64,000 bases of DNA from Streptomyces sp. AV19. Its GTDB lineage: Bacteria > Actinomycetota > Actinomycetes > Streptomycetales > Streptomycetaceae. Every line of letters begins with the position of its first letter. Within the stretch, counting starts at the first letter, position 1. The notes beneath the pieces were generated by a model. It saw only the letters and a program-made list of their open reading frames with translations. It was not told the DNA's origin and made no database searches. Positions 56,402 to 64,000 of the stretch are shown piece after piece. The position numbers and the translations under genes are program-made. The stretch covers positions 1-64,000 of the forward strand of contig NZ_JAEAMR010000004.1 of assembly GCF_015999245.1 (NCBI RefSeq), written 5' to 3'.

Positions 56402-56422
56402 ATGCCATGTCAACGATGGCAT
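56402..56422. promoter_or_regulatory. Inverted repeat ATGCCAT-N7-ATGGCAT, candidate GntR operator
   Basis: ATGCCAT (56402-56408) and ATGGCAT (56416-56422) form a perfect dyad centred between the leader hairpin and the GntR start at 56462. The position suits repression of both divergent transcripts. Confidence 0.6.
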
Positions 56423-56461
56423 GTCTCGACTAGAACGGGATGATGTGCGTAGCGTGTTCAT

Positions 56462-56692
56462 GTGATCGAATTCGCTCCCGATATCCCACGCTGGCGCCAG
56501 GTGGCTGACGTGATTCGTCAGCGCATCAAGGACGGGACGTATCCGCCCCGTTCGCGCGTTCCGTCGGTGGTCCAGTTGCAGGAGGAGTTCGGAATTGCCG
56601 GGCTGACGAGTCAGAAGGTGCTCCGCGCCCTGCGTACCGAGGGCCTCATCTATACGGAGCCCGGGCTCGGCTCGTTCGTTTCGAAGGGTTAG
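56462..56692 (+). CDS. Short GntR-type regulator (cassette C)
   Basis: The 76-residue GntR winged helix (RWRQVADVIRQRIKDGTYPP, VQLQEEFGIAGLTSQKVLRA, ending EPGLGSFVSKG) has no effector domain. GTG 56462 is the start, with no obvious ribosome binding site, as in the other two cassettes. Paralogs are at 19231-19482 and 45377-45607. It is presumably the repressor of the divergent two-gene operon through the dyad at 56402-56422. Confidence 0.87.
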   Translation: MIEFAPDIPRWRQVADVIRQRIKDGTYPPRSRVPSVVQLQEEFGIAGLTSQKVLRALRTEGLIYTEPGLGSFVSKG

Positions 56693-56730
56693 CAGGCGAA
56701 CGCCTGTTGGGGCGGCGGGCGGCGGATGTT

Positions 56731-57093
56731 TTACCGTCCGTTCGTCAACGACGCCCGCACCAGCGCCAGTACGTCCTCGTCCGCCATCCCCAGCGCCCGC
56801 GCCTCCGCCACCAGGTCGCGCACGTGCGCCAGCAGGCGCGTACGCCCCGGCGTGGCGGCCTGCGTCACCACCGCGCCCCGGCCCCGGCGCAGCTCGATCA
56901 GGCCCTCGTCGCGCAGCTGTTGATAGCCGCGGAGCACCGTGTGCATGTTGATGCCGAGGGACTCGGCGAGCCGCCCGGCGGCGGGCAGGCGCTCGCCGGG
57001 GCGCACCGTGCCGTCGCCGATGGCGCCCCGGACGCAGGCGGCGACCTGGTCGCCCAGCGGGAGCGGGGAGTTGGGGTCCACGCGGAAGAGCAC
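56731..57093 (-). CDS. GntR-family regulator, YtrA-like
   Basis: The 120-residue protein has the YtrA-type arrangement: RVDPNSPLPLGDQVAACVRG, then LPAAGRLAESLGINMHTVLR (HTH), and a short C-terminal helical dimerisation tail (LLAHVRDLVAEARALGMAD). GTG 57093 lies 2 bp after the stop of the DUF1648 gene, so they are coupled. YtrA-type regulators usually control a neighbouring membrane-protein operon, here the DUF1648 gene, in which it is encoded second. Confidence 0.9.
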   Translation of the reverse strand: MLFRVDPNSPLPLGDQVAACVRGAIGDGTVRPGERLPAAGRLAESLGINMHTVLRGYQQLRDEGLIELRRGRGAVVTQAATPGRTRLLAHVRDLVAEARALGMADEDVLALVRASLTNGR

Positions 57094-57095
57094 CG

Positions 57096-58058
57096 TCAGC
57101 CCCCGGCCCGCCGCGCGGCCAGCGTGTTGAGCAGGGCCGCGCCCGTCGCCGCGTCGTCCACGGTGACGACGAACTCGCCGCCGCTGGTGAGCCGTACGGA
57201 GAGCGCCTCGCCGGAGCGCAGTACCAGCCCGCTCGCCCCGGCGGCGGCGCGGTAGCCCCAGCCGCCGAACTCCCGTACGGCGTCCACGTCCCGGCGGGAC
57301 GCGTCCACCACCCGCTCCAGCGGGATGGTCAGCCGGGGACGCGGGACGACGGAGGAGGCGACGGTGACGCCCCGCCGGTCCACCGTGACCCGGGCCCTGG
57401 TCAGGGCGGTCAGGGGCACCCCGAGCACGAGCAGGACGATCGCGGGGAGCGGGCCGTCGAGGAGTCCGAGCACCACGGCCAGGACGAGGGTGCCCGCGCC
57501 CACCAGGGGCAGCACGCGGGAGCCGACGTCGTGGGTCCAGGCCGCGGATTCCCCTTCGGAGAGGGGCAGTTGCTCGACCGGCCCGGCGGGCCCGGCGGGT
57601 CCGCGCCGGCCGGTGCCCGGCGCGCCCTTGCCGCACAGCAGCCAGCCGGCCCCGCCGGTGAGCGCCGCGACGCCGAGGGCCACCGCCAGCTGCCACCCCG
57701 GGAAGCGGACGGCGTGGACGTCGGCGGCGTCCGCGTTGGCGAAGAGCACCGCGGTGAGTGCATGGCCGAGGAGCCCGGCCGTCGCGCAGCCCGCGGCGGC
57801 CAGCCCGCGCTGTTGCGTCGGCGTCTGGCGTCCCAGTGTCGTCAGGACGCAGAACAGGGCGGCGCAGCCGGCCAGTACGCCGAAGGCGATGGGCAGGAAG
57901 GTGCCGCGGCCGGAGAAGTCGTCCGCCCCGCTGCCGGTGAAGTGCGTGGCCATGGGGTCGGGGATCCGGTCCCCGAGATGGAGGCGGGCCGCCAGGACGG
58001 CGGCAGCGGCCAGCACGTAGGCGAAGAGAACGACGAGTACGCGGCGCGTGCCGGACAT
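57096..58058 (-). CDS. DUF1648-domain integral membrane protein
   Basis: The 320-residue protein starts with MSGTRRVLVVLFAYVLAAAA and the DUF1648 signature PDPMATHFTGSGADDFSGRG, in which the conserved helix pair follows. In total about six hydrophobic helices lie in residues 5-230, then a cytosolic beta-rich part (VTVDRRGVTVASSVVPRPRL, DASRRDVDAVREFGGWGYR). ATG 58058 is used. It is the first gene of an operon with the YtrA-like regulator. A/T-rich CTACTACTATGCAAAC upstream on the minus strand is a likely -10/operator. Function unknown, possibly cell-envelope related. Confidence 0.83.
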   Translation of the reverse strand: MSGTRRVLVVLFAYVLAAAAVLAARLHLGDRIPDPMATHFTGSGADDFSGRGTFLPIAFGVLAGCAALFCVLTTLGRQTPTQQRGLAAAGCATAGLLGHALTAVLFANADAADVHAVRFPGWQLAVALGVAALTGGAGWLLCGKGAPGTGRRGPAGPAGPVEQLPLSEGESAAWTHDVGSRVLPLVGAGTLVLAVVLGLLDGPLPAIVLLVLGVPLTALTRARVTVDRRGVTVASSVVPRPRLTIPLERVVDASRRDVDAVREFGGWGYRAAAGASGLVLRSGEALSVRLTSGGEFVVTVDDAATGAALLNTLAARRAGG

Positions 58059-58268
58059 GACCCCCACCTTCTGTTGATTGTTTGCATAGTAGTAGAAGAA
58101 TTTCCGGGCGTCAGTACCCCGCCCGGCCCCGCCCCACACCGTCCGGCCGAAAGTCACCTGCGGCGTGAACACGCCGTTGAGCGGCGGCCGTTGCTACCGC
58201 TTGCATTGCCCTGCCCAAAGGTGGGCCGGCCGTCGGCCGGTCATGGGGCAGGACGTGGAGGGGATACC

Positions 58269-61103
58269 TTGCGCAAGCCCAGTGCACGTTCCGGAAAATC
58301 CGCGAGAGCCACGGCTCGAAACGGGATCACGGGTGCGGCGGCGCTGATGGGCGCCGCCGCACTCGTCGTGTCGGCCGTTCCCGCGCAGGCGGCGGACCCG
58401 GCCCCCGGCAGCGGGCCCGGCCAGGTGATACCGGGGCTGAAGACCGCGACTCCCGCGATGGTCACGGGAATCCGGGAGCCGGCCAAGGCTGACGGCAGCG
58501 CGGCCGACGCCGCGCGCGGGCACCTCGCGGCCAAGGAGGACCGGTACCGCATCGCCGACCCGGGGCGCGACCTCAAGCCCCTGCGGACGGTGAACTCCGG
58601 GACCACCGAGACCGTGCGGCTCCAGCAGAAGCACAAGGGCGTCGAGGTCCTCGGCGGCCAGTACGTCGTGCGCATGGAGCACAAGAACGGCAAGCGCGTG
58701 GTCACCGGCACCTCCGGCAAGTACTTCACCGGGCTGACCACCGGTACCGCGCCCGAGGTCGACGAGGAACTCGCCGTCGACCGCGCCGTCGAGGCCACCG
58801 CCACGGCCCTCGGCGCCCGCAGGGCCGGCGTCCGGGCCCCGGACGAGGACGCCGCGTACCCGCTCACCGGCACCGCGCGCGGGCTGGTCGTCCTGCCCAA
58901 GGGCCAGGGCGTCCTCACCCAGCACGTCACCGTGCGCGGCTCGGACCCCGCCACGAAGCGGCCGGTGCTGCACGAGGTGTACATCGACGCGCGGTCCGGC
59001 CACCCCGTGCTCCAGTACAGCGGCATCAAGACGTTCGGCGGGCCGAAGACGTCGAAGACACCGGACACGTCGAATACGCGGAAGTCCGCCAAGGCCGCCG
59101 ACGAGCCCGCCGAGCAGCCGACCGTCAACGGCTCCGGCGCCCGGCTGAACGGCAAGAACGTCGATCTCCAGCTGTCCTTCGACGAGCAGCGCAAGGAATA
59201 CCTCATGCGCGACCGCTCGCGCATGCGTGACAGCAGCAAGAAGGACATCGCCACCTACGACGGCCGGAAGCTGTCCGTCGGTGACGTGTCCGGCACCTGG
59301 CCGGACGGCATCAAGGAGTTCGGCTCGCAGACCCCCGCCTTCGGCAAGGAGGCGACCGAGGCCGGCGCGGTGGACGCGCACTGGGCCGCGGGCAAGGTCT
59401 ACGACTACTACCGCACCGCGCACGGCCGGAACAGCCTCAACGGCCGCGGCGGCCAGATCGACTCCATCGTGGGCGTGAGCTTCTACGGGCTGCCGTACGT
59501 CAACGCCTTCTGGGACGGCACCAAGATGGTGTACGGCAACGGTGACCAGGAATACCGCCCGATGTCGTCCGGCCTGGACGTGGTGGGGCACGAGATGACC
59601 CACGGCGTCGTCGAGAACTCGGCCAACCTCGTCTACGCGGGCCAGTCCGGCGCCATGAACGAGGCGATAGCCGACTACTTCGGCAACGCGATCAAGACCG
59701 ACACCCTCGGCATCCCCATGGACAGCCCCGACTCCGGGCTGCTCGGTGACACGCTCTGCCGCACCAAGTCCCCGCGCGAGTGCGCGTTCCGCGACCTCAA
59801 CGACGGGAGGACCACCTCCAAGTCCTTCCTCGGCGTCGCCTTCGGGACCGACAACGGCGGCGTCCACCTCAACTCCACGATCTTCTCCGGGGCGTTGTGG
59901 GACATCCGCAAGGATGTCGGCCGCACGCTCGCCGACAAGGTGGTCTACAAGGCGCTGACCGAGTACATCACGCCGCTGGACGGCTTCACCGAGGGACGCG
60001 ACGCGGTCCTCGCCGCGGCCAGGGACCTCAAGCTGGACGCCGGGCAACTGCGCGCGGTCGAGCGGTCCTTCAACGCCCATGGCGTCGTCCCCGGCTGGGA
60101 GCTCGCCCTCGGCGTGGACTCCGACCAGCTCCTCGGCAAGGTGAACACCGACCAGACCGCCGTCGGCGCGGGCGGCGGCTGGTGGGCCGCGTCCAAGTCC
60201 AACGACGACGGCACCGAGGCGTACTCGGTGTGGGCCGGCCGCGTCGACGGCTCCGGTTCGCAGAAGCTGATCAGCCCCAACGACGGCCGCTACCACATCA
60301 ACCCGGTCACCGACGGAAAGACCGTGGTGTGGGTGGCGTACAAGGCCCGGAACGTGGAGGTCCTCGCCCGGTCGCTGGCCGGCGGGCCGATCAGGAAGCT
60401 CTACTCCAACCGGTACGGGTACGCCTCGCTCGCCGTCGAGGGCAAGACCGTCGTCTTCCAGGCGAACGGGCGGCGCGGCAGCTCGCGGGTGCACTACGTC
60501 AAGCTCGGTGAGACGGACGCGGTCCGCATCGACCCGGGCCCGGGCCGCTACGCCTCGACGAACCACCCGTCGCTGAGCAACGGCCGCATCGCGTTCGTCA
60601 ACGAGTACCGCGAGAACGGCAAGGCGAAGCAGACCGTCGAGCTCCTCGACGCCGCCACCGGCAGGCGGAGCGTGGTCCAGGACGTGAACCCGGACCAGCT
60701 CCTCGGGCAGACCGCCGTCACCTCCCAGCACGTCTACTGGCTGGCGGCACAGGACGCGGGAGCCGCGGAGACCGCGGTGCGGCGCGTGAACCTGGACGGC
60801 ACGGGCGCCATCGACGTCAGCCCCGCCAAGGGCAAGGACGCGCTGAGCGGCATCTCGCTGTCGGCCTCGGAGAACGCGGTGACCGTGACGGCGCAGACGG
60901 CGGACACCGAGTACCGCAACGAGACCCTGGCCAAGCTCTGGCAGTTCACGCCGGACGGCAAGCACCGGGCGCGGGTCTCCTGCAACCGCGGTGAGCAGCT
61001 GTGGGGCGCGGCCGAGAGCGGCACGCGGGTGGTGTGGCTCGACGCCACCACCGGCTACACCGACCTGGTCACGCGGCACCGGCCGGCGGGCAACTGCGGC
61101 TGA
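58269..61103 (+). CDS. Secreted M4-family (thermolysin-like) metalloprotease with C-terminal propeller-like domain
   Basis: The 944-residue preproprotein starts at TTG 58269 with GGAGGGG at 58257-58263. It has a twin-basic-rich signal peptide ending AVPAQA, an FTP/PepSY propeptide (about residues 60-290), and the M4 catalytic domain. The zinc ligands H441 and H445 lie in HEMTH and E465 in NEAIADYFG, with the same 24-residue offset as thermolysin. The M4 C-terminal domain follows, then about 250 residues of TolB/propeller-like repeats (KTVVWVAYKARNVEVLARS, KTVVFQANGRRGSSRVHYV). It digests extracellular protein. The extra C-terminal repeat domain probably binds substrate or surface. Confidence 0.95.
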   Translation: MRKPSARSGKSARATARNGITGAAALMGAAALVVSAVPAQAADPAPGSGPGQVIPGLKTATPAMVTGIREPAKADGSAADAARGHLAAKEDRYRIADPGRDLKPLRTVNSGTTETVRLQQKHKGVEVLGGQYVVRMEHKNGKRVVTGTSGKYFTGLTTGTAPEVDEELAVDRAVEATATALGARRAGVRAPDEDAAYPLTGTARGLVVLPKGQGVLTQHVTVRGSDPATKRPVLHEVYIDARSGHPVLQYSGIKTFGGPKTSKTPDTSNTRKSAKAADEPAEQPTVNGSGARLNGKNVDLQLSFDEQRKEYLMRDRSRMRDSSKKDIATYDGRKLSVGDVSGTWPDGIKEFGSQTPAFGKEATEAGAVDAHWAAGKVYDYYRTAHGRNSLNGRGGQIDSIVGVSFYGLPYVNAFWDGTKMVYGNGDQEYRPMSSGLDVVGHEMTHGVVENSANLVYAGQSGAMNEAIADYFGNAIKTDTLGIPMDSPDSGLLGDTLCRTKSPRECAFRDLNDGRTTSKSFLGVAFGTDNGGVHLNSTIFSGALWDIRKDVGRTLADKVVYKALTEYITPLDGFTEGRDAVLAAARDLKLDAGQLRAVERSFNAHGVVPGWELALGVDSDQLLGKVNTDQTAVGAGGGWWAASKSNDDGTEAYSVWAGRVDGSGSQKLISPNDGRYHINPVTDGKTVVWVAYKARNVEVLARSLAGGPIRKLYSNRYGYASLAVEGKTVVFQANGRRGSSRVHYVKLGETDAVRIDPGPGRYASTNHPSLSNGRIAFVNEYRENGKAKQTVELLDAATGRRSVVQDVNPDQLLGQTAVTSQHVYWLAAQDAGAAETAVRRVNLDGTGAIDVSPAKGKDALSGISLSASENAVTVTAQTADTEYRNETLAKLWQFTPDGKHRARVSCNRGEQLWGAAESGTRVVWLDATTGYTDLVTRHRPAGNCG

Positions 61104-61115
61104 TATGCACTGAGT

Positions 61116-61159
61116 CGAGACCGTGCCCCCGGCGCCGACGAGCCGGGGGCACGGTCTCG
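61116..61159. terminator. 18-bp perfect hairpin, bidirectional terminator
   Basis: CGAGACCGTGCCCCCGGC (61116-61133) pairs perfectly with 61142-61159 around an 8-nt loop, between the M4 stop and the convergent GH25 stop at 61169. Confidence 0.9.
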
Positions 61160-61168
61160 TGCCGGCGG

Positions 61169-61990
61169 TCAGCCGTCGGCCAGCGCCTGGAGGCGGGTCA
61201 TCGAGCCGTTGAAACGGTCGTGGTCACCGACGGTCGGGCCGGTGTCGGTGTACTGCCAGAAGGTGTGGAAGCCCCAGCCGCTGGGGAGCTCGCCGGGCGA
61301 GGATCCGTACCGCGGGATCCACAGCGGGTTGACCGAGCCGAACGAGCCGTTGTCGCCGGTGCACTGCCGCCACCAGGTGGTGGAGGTGTAGATGACCGCG
61401 TCGCGGCCGGTGCGCGCCCGGTAGGTCTTGAAGAAGTCCTTCATCCAGGAGACGAGGGCGCTCGCGCTCATCCCGTAGCAGGTGCCGCCGTACGGGTTGT
61501 ACTCCATGTCGAGCACGCCCGGCAGGGTCTTCCCGTCGCCGGACCAGCCGCCGCCGTGGTCGACGAAGTAGTTCGCCTGCGCGGCGCCGGAGGAGTGGTC
61601 GGGCAGCGCGAAGTGGTAGGCGCCGCGGATCATTCCGGCGCCGTAGGAGCCGTTGTACTGCTGGGTGAAGTAGGGGTTGGTGTAGCCGGTGCCCTCGGTG
61701 GCCTTGGTGTAGGCGAAGCGGACGCCGGTGTCCCATAAGGCACCCCAGGGAACGTTGCCGTTGTGGCTGCTGACGTCCACGCCCTCGACGGACGCGGTCA
61801 CCGGCGGCGGGGTGTCGCGGACGCGGCCGCCCTCGTGGGCGCGGATGGTCGAGCCCAGCCAGTCGCGCTCGGGGTGGGCCGGGCGGGGCGGGACGAAGCC
61901 GGACGCCGCCGCCCGGGCGGTGCCGGGCAGGGCGAGGAGCAGGGCGAGGAGGGTGAGCAGGGTCGTCGTGGCGGATCGGGGTCTGGTCAT
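61169..61990 (-). CDS. Secreted GH25 lysozyme (muramidase)
   Basis: The 273-residue protein has a signal peptide (MTRPRSATTTLLTLLALLL ending GTARA), then the GH25 barrel: VEGVDVSSHNGNVPWGAL at its start, FAYTKATEGTGYTNPYF, and VLDMEYNPYGG with the catalytic Asp/Glu, ending FHTFWQYTDTGPTVGDHDRF. It cleaves the beta-1,4 bond between MurNAc and GlcNAc in peptidoglycan. ATG 61990 is preferred over the upstream ATG 62026 because GGAGG sits just before it. No cell-wall-binding repeats follow. It may serve in wall turnover or lysis of other bacteria. Confidence 0.93.
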   Translation of the reverse strand: MTRPRSATTTLLTLLALLLALPGTARAAASGFVPPRPAHPERDWLGSTIRAHEGGRVRDTPPPVTASVEGVDVSSHNGNVPWGALWDTGVRFAYTKATEGTGYTNPYFTQQYNGSYGAGMIRGAYHFALPDHSSGAAQANYFVDHGGGWSGDGKTLPGVLDMEYNPYGGTCYGMSASALVSWMKDFFKTYRARTGRDAVIYTSTTWWRQCTGDNGSFGSVNPLWIPRYGSSPGELPSGWGFHTFWQYTDTGPTVGDHDRFNGSMTRLQALADG

Positions 61991-62137
61991 GCCGCCTCCG
62001 GTTCCCGTGGGGGTGGGTGTGTTCATGTCATACCCGTCCTGGAGGCGGACGAAAGGGGCGGGCGGTGCCGCAGCCGGTCCGGACCTGCGGAATACTGGCG
62101 GGGCTTTTCGACCCCTGCAGAGCCGGAGAGGGCCACC

Positions 62138-62605
62138 GTGCACCAGACCGACACGCCGTCGCCCGCGGAGGGCGAGGACCAGCCGTTCCTCGCCCTGGAG
62201 CGCGAGCTGTCCGTGTTCCTGCGCCGCGCGCGGGCCACCTCCGGTGAGATGGCGCGCGAGGTCCACCCCGAGCTGGAGCCCGCGGCGTACGGACTCCTCG
62301 TCCGCCTCGCCGACGCGGGGCGGCAGCGGGCGACGGACCTCGCGGGGTACTTCGGCGTCGGCAAGGCGACGATGAGCCGCCAGCTGCGGGCGCTGGACGA
62401 GCTCGGGCTCGTGACCCGTTCCCCGGATCCGGCGGACGGACGGGCATCCCTCATCGACCTCACGGAGGAGGGCCGGGCCCGCTTCGCACGGGTGCGGGAG
62501 GCGCGGCGCGGGGAGTACGTACGCCGGCTGGAGGGCTGGGACCGGGGGGAGATCGGCGAGCTGGCGCGGTTGTTGCACCAGTTGAACGTGAGTCTCGGGG
62601 GGTAG
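62138..62605 (+). CDS. MarR-family transcriptional regulator
   Basis: The 155-residue protein has the MarR winged helix: PAAYGLLVRLADAGRQRATD, LAGYFGVGKATMSRQLRALD, ELGLVTRSPDPADGRASLID, and a C-terminal dimerisation helix. GTG 62138 is used with CGGAGAGG upstream. It is divergent from the GH25 gene, with 147 bp between, so it may regulate that gene or itself. No cysteine sensor is evident. The large palindromic repeat copy 2 begins 5 bp after its stop. Confidence 0.9.
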   Translation: MHQTDTPSPAEGEDQPFLALERELSVFLRRARATSGEMAREVHPELEPAAYGLLVRLADAGRQRATDLAGYFGVGKATMSRQLRALDELGLVTRSPDPADGRASLIDLTEEGRARFARVREARRGEYVRRLEGWDRGEIGELARLLHQLNVSLGG

Positions 62606-62610
62606 AGAGC

Positions 62611-62855
62611 CCCCGCCCCGCCCTTTCACCGTTTCTTGCGCTCCGCGCGGGTGCAACGCGGCTGCGCCGCGTTCGTCCTCAAACGCCGGACGGACTGAAT
62701 TCGGCGCGCCGATCCAGCCCGTCCGGCGTTTGAGGACAACCGCGCGGAGCGCGATTTCAGGGGTCCAGGGGGCGAAGCCCCCGGTCAACGCGGCAAAGCC
62801 GCGTTGCGGGCCCGGGGGCTTGCCCCGGAAGAAACGGTGAAAGGGCGGGGCGGGG
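62611..62855. repeat. Large palindromic intergenic repeat, copy 2
   Basis: The terminal arms 62611-62637 and 62829-62855 are perfect 27-bp inverted copies containing CCCGCCCTTTCACCGTTTCTT. Internal arms share the 'cgtcctcaaacgccggacgg' and 'ggcgaagcccccgg' segments with copy 1 (2730-3206). It sits between the convergent MarR and PP2C-like genes. Confidence 0.85.
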
Positions 62856-62888
62856 AGAAGCAACCACGGCCGCGGAACGCGGCCGAGG

Positions 62889-63665
62889 TCACAACTCCAC
62901 GTACACCGCCGACGCATCGTCATGCACCTTCCCCCGCCGAAACGCCTCGCCCCGCACATCCGCCCGCTCCGCCGCCCGCACCCGGTCGATCAGGGCCCGG
63001 GGCCCGGACTTCGCCAGCAGGGCCAGGCACTCCGCCCAGTCGCCCGCGCGGAACACCTCCACCCACCGCGAAGCGCCATCGCTCAGCGCGGCCAGGGAGC
63101 GCACCCCGGAGCGCGGCACCGCTCCGGCGACCGCCCGCGACACCACCGCCGGATCGGCCGCCGCCGTGAAGAAGCCGCCCTCCGCGTTGCGTTGGGCATC
63201 CGTGACAGGGCCGCCGCCCGCCGCGAGCCGGGCGATGCGGTCGTCCAGGACGGCGGTGACGGCACCGTCCGCACCCTCCACCAGGAGCACGGAGTCGGAC
63301 AGCACCAGATACTCCACCCGCTCCTCGTCCCAGCGCGCCAGCACCACCGTGGCCTGAGGCGTGCGCCGGTGCGCGAGGTCGCACTCGTCCCCATGGGCGG
63401 CCGCCGTGCGGACGATCGCCGACGCGAGGCACTCCCGCAGGCTCATCTCCCGCCGGGCGGCGCACAGTTCCACCAGTGCGCCGCCCAAACGCGCCGTGAA
63501 CCAGGGAACACCGTGCACGCACCCGTCGTCGCCGTCCGGCGGCGGAGTCACCCCGTCCAGCAGGACCAGCGCGCCGCCCCGCCCGGAGGCGGGCAGGACG
63601 GCGGAGACGAAGTCCTCGTCGGGCCGGGACGGGTCACCCGGCCGACCGGCCAGTTCGATGCGCAT
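62889..63665 (-). CDS. PP2C-like protein phosphatase domain protein
   Basis: The 258-residue protein has features of the PP2C fold: an early acidic strand (PDEDFVSAVLPASGRGGALV then LLDGVTPP), TPQATVVLARWDEERVEYLV, LSDSVLLVEGAD and a final HDDASAVYVEL. The usual metal-binding DGxG motif is altered (LLDGV without the following Gly), so activity is uncertain. It may dephosphorylate Ser/Thr residues or bind without catalysis. ATG 63665 starts the coding pattern. It converges with the MarR gene across repeat copy 2. Confidence 0.75.
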   Translation of the reverse strand: MRIELAGRPGDPSRPDEDFVSAVLPASGRGGALVLLDGVTPPPDGDDGCVHGVPWFTARLGGALVELCAARREMSLRECLASAIVRTAAAHGDECDLAHRRTPQATVVLARWDEERVEYLVLSDSVLLVEGADGAVTAVLDDRIARLAAGGGPVTDAQRNAEGGFFTAAADPAVVSRAVAGAVPRSGVRSLAALSDGASRWVEVFRAGDWAECLALLAKSGPRALIDRVRAAERADVRGEAFRRGKVHDDASAVYVEL

Positions 63666-63953
63666 GGGGCCAGTGTGCACGAGCCGTCGCACGGGCCGTG
63701 ATTTCCGCGGCGGTTGGCGCGCATCCTTCCGGCGCGCCGGGCGGTTTATCAGGTGGCGGTTGCCGGGGGAGGGCGCGGGGCGCGGACGCGAAACGCGGAC
63801 GACACCGACGAACACGGCAACTTCCGGGACGGAAGCCCACTCCTTCGAGTGGGCGGGCCGGTGACGGCCGCATGCCCTGCTGCCGTGCTGACAAGGTCCA
63901 CTTCAGCGCCAGGGGGTGGACGGACGGGACCGACGAGACCACACGAGCGGAAT
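63666..63953. promoter_or_regulatory. Divergent intergenic region with two small hairpins
   Basis: The region separates the PP2C-like gene from a plus-strand gene at the window edge. It contains CTTCCgggacGGAAG (63821-63835) and the 8-bp stem GCCCACTC/GAGTGGGC (63835-63842, 63847-63854) with a CTTC loop. No gene is seen. Confidence 0.4.
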
Positions 63954-64000
63954 GTGAGCACCGGTGCGGAAGAAGCGGCTTCGGGGCGGCCAGCGAGAAC
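63954..64000 (+). CDS. Possible start of a plus-strand gene cut by the window edge
   Basis: GTG 63954 opens VSTGAEEAASGRPAR and stays open to the window end. The opening resembles N-termini of Streptomyces XRE/BldD-like regulators, but only 15 codons are visible. The ribosome binding site is weak (GAGCGG). Confidence 0.35.
   Translation, partial: MSTGAEEAASGRPAR

Overview
The window is actinobacterial chromosome, almost certainly Streptomyces. It has very high G+C, third codon positions close to all G/C, frequent GTG/TTG starts and long G/C hairpins without U tracts as terminators. The order kgd, two-component system, (spermidine-synthase-like gene), lon matches my recollection of a conserved Streptomyces core segment. 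Everything here is read from sequence; no database search was possible.

Layout. 1-6.1 kb: a medium-chain oxidoreductase, a secreted GH5 glycosidase, a PadR/DUF4097 operon with its operator, and small hypothetical genes. 6.3-19.2 kb: one long plus-strand locus coding for a Trypco1 protein, a trypsin-VMAP-C fusion, a MoxR ATPase, a vWA protein, an FxsA-like putative RiPP precursor, a HExxH peptide-hydroxylase-like protein, a TIR/NB-ARC/TPR (FxsT-like) protein and an EF-Tu domain II/III protein. This looks like a vWA-MoxR-associated conflict system joined to RiPP-type peptide modification, with no radical-SAM FxsB in view. 19.2-31.2 kb is accessory DNA: a GntR/small-protein cassette, a glycosyltransferase, a broken IS5-family transposase, a polymorphic toxin (ALF repeats, Hint, papain-like tip) with an immunity gene in lower-G+C DNA, a secreted-protein gene split by a 100-bp MITE, a pseudo-protease, and a RelE-type toxin-antitoxin pair whose toxin has lost its ATG. 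31.3-44.2 kb is core: kgd, sensor kinase, response regulator, spermidine-synthase-like gene, an imine-reductase-like gene, an AraC/GATase regulator and lon with a HAIR operator.

44.3-64 kb is mixed. It holds two more copies of the GntR cassette (one decayed), two MerR regulators (one tandem), a methyltransferase, a second imine-reductase-like gene, secreted proteins, an iron-box promoter, an RHH/DUF4097/ABC operon whose ABC gene is an in-frame deletion fusion, a DUF1648/GntR pair, a secreted M4 metalloprotease, a GH25 lysozyme, a MarR regulator and a PP2C-like protein.

The best candidates for something undescribed are (1) the FxsA-like precursor and HExxH gene inside the VMAP operon, (2) three paralogous GntR cassettes sharing a structured leader, (3) a palindromic repeat inserted in frame in lon next to Walker A, and (4) the stand-alone EF-Tu domain II/III protein.
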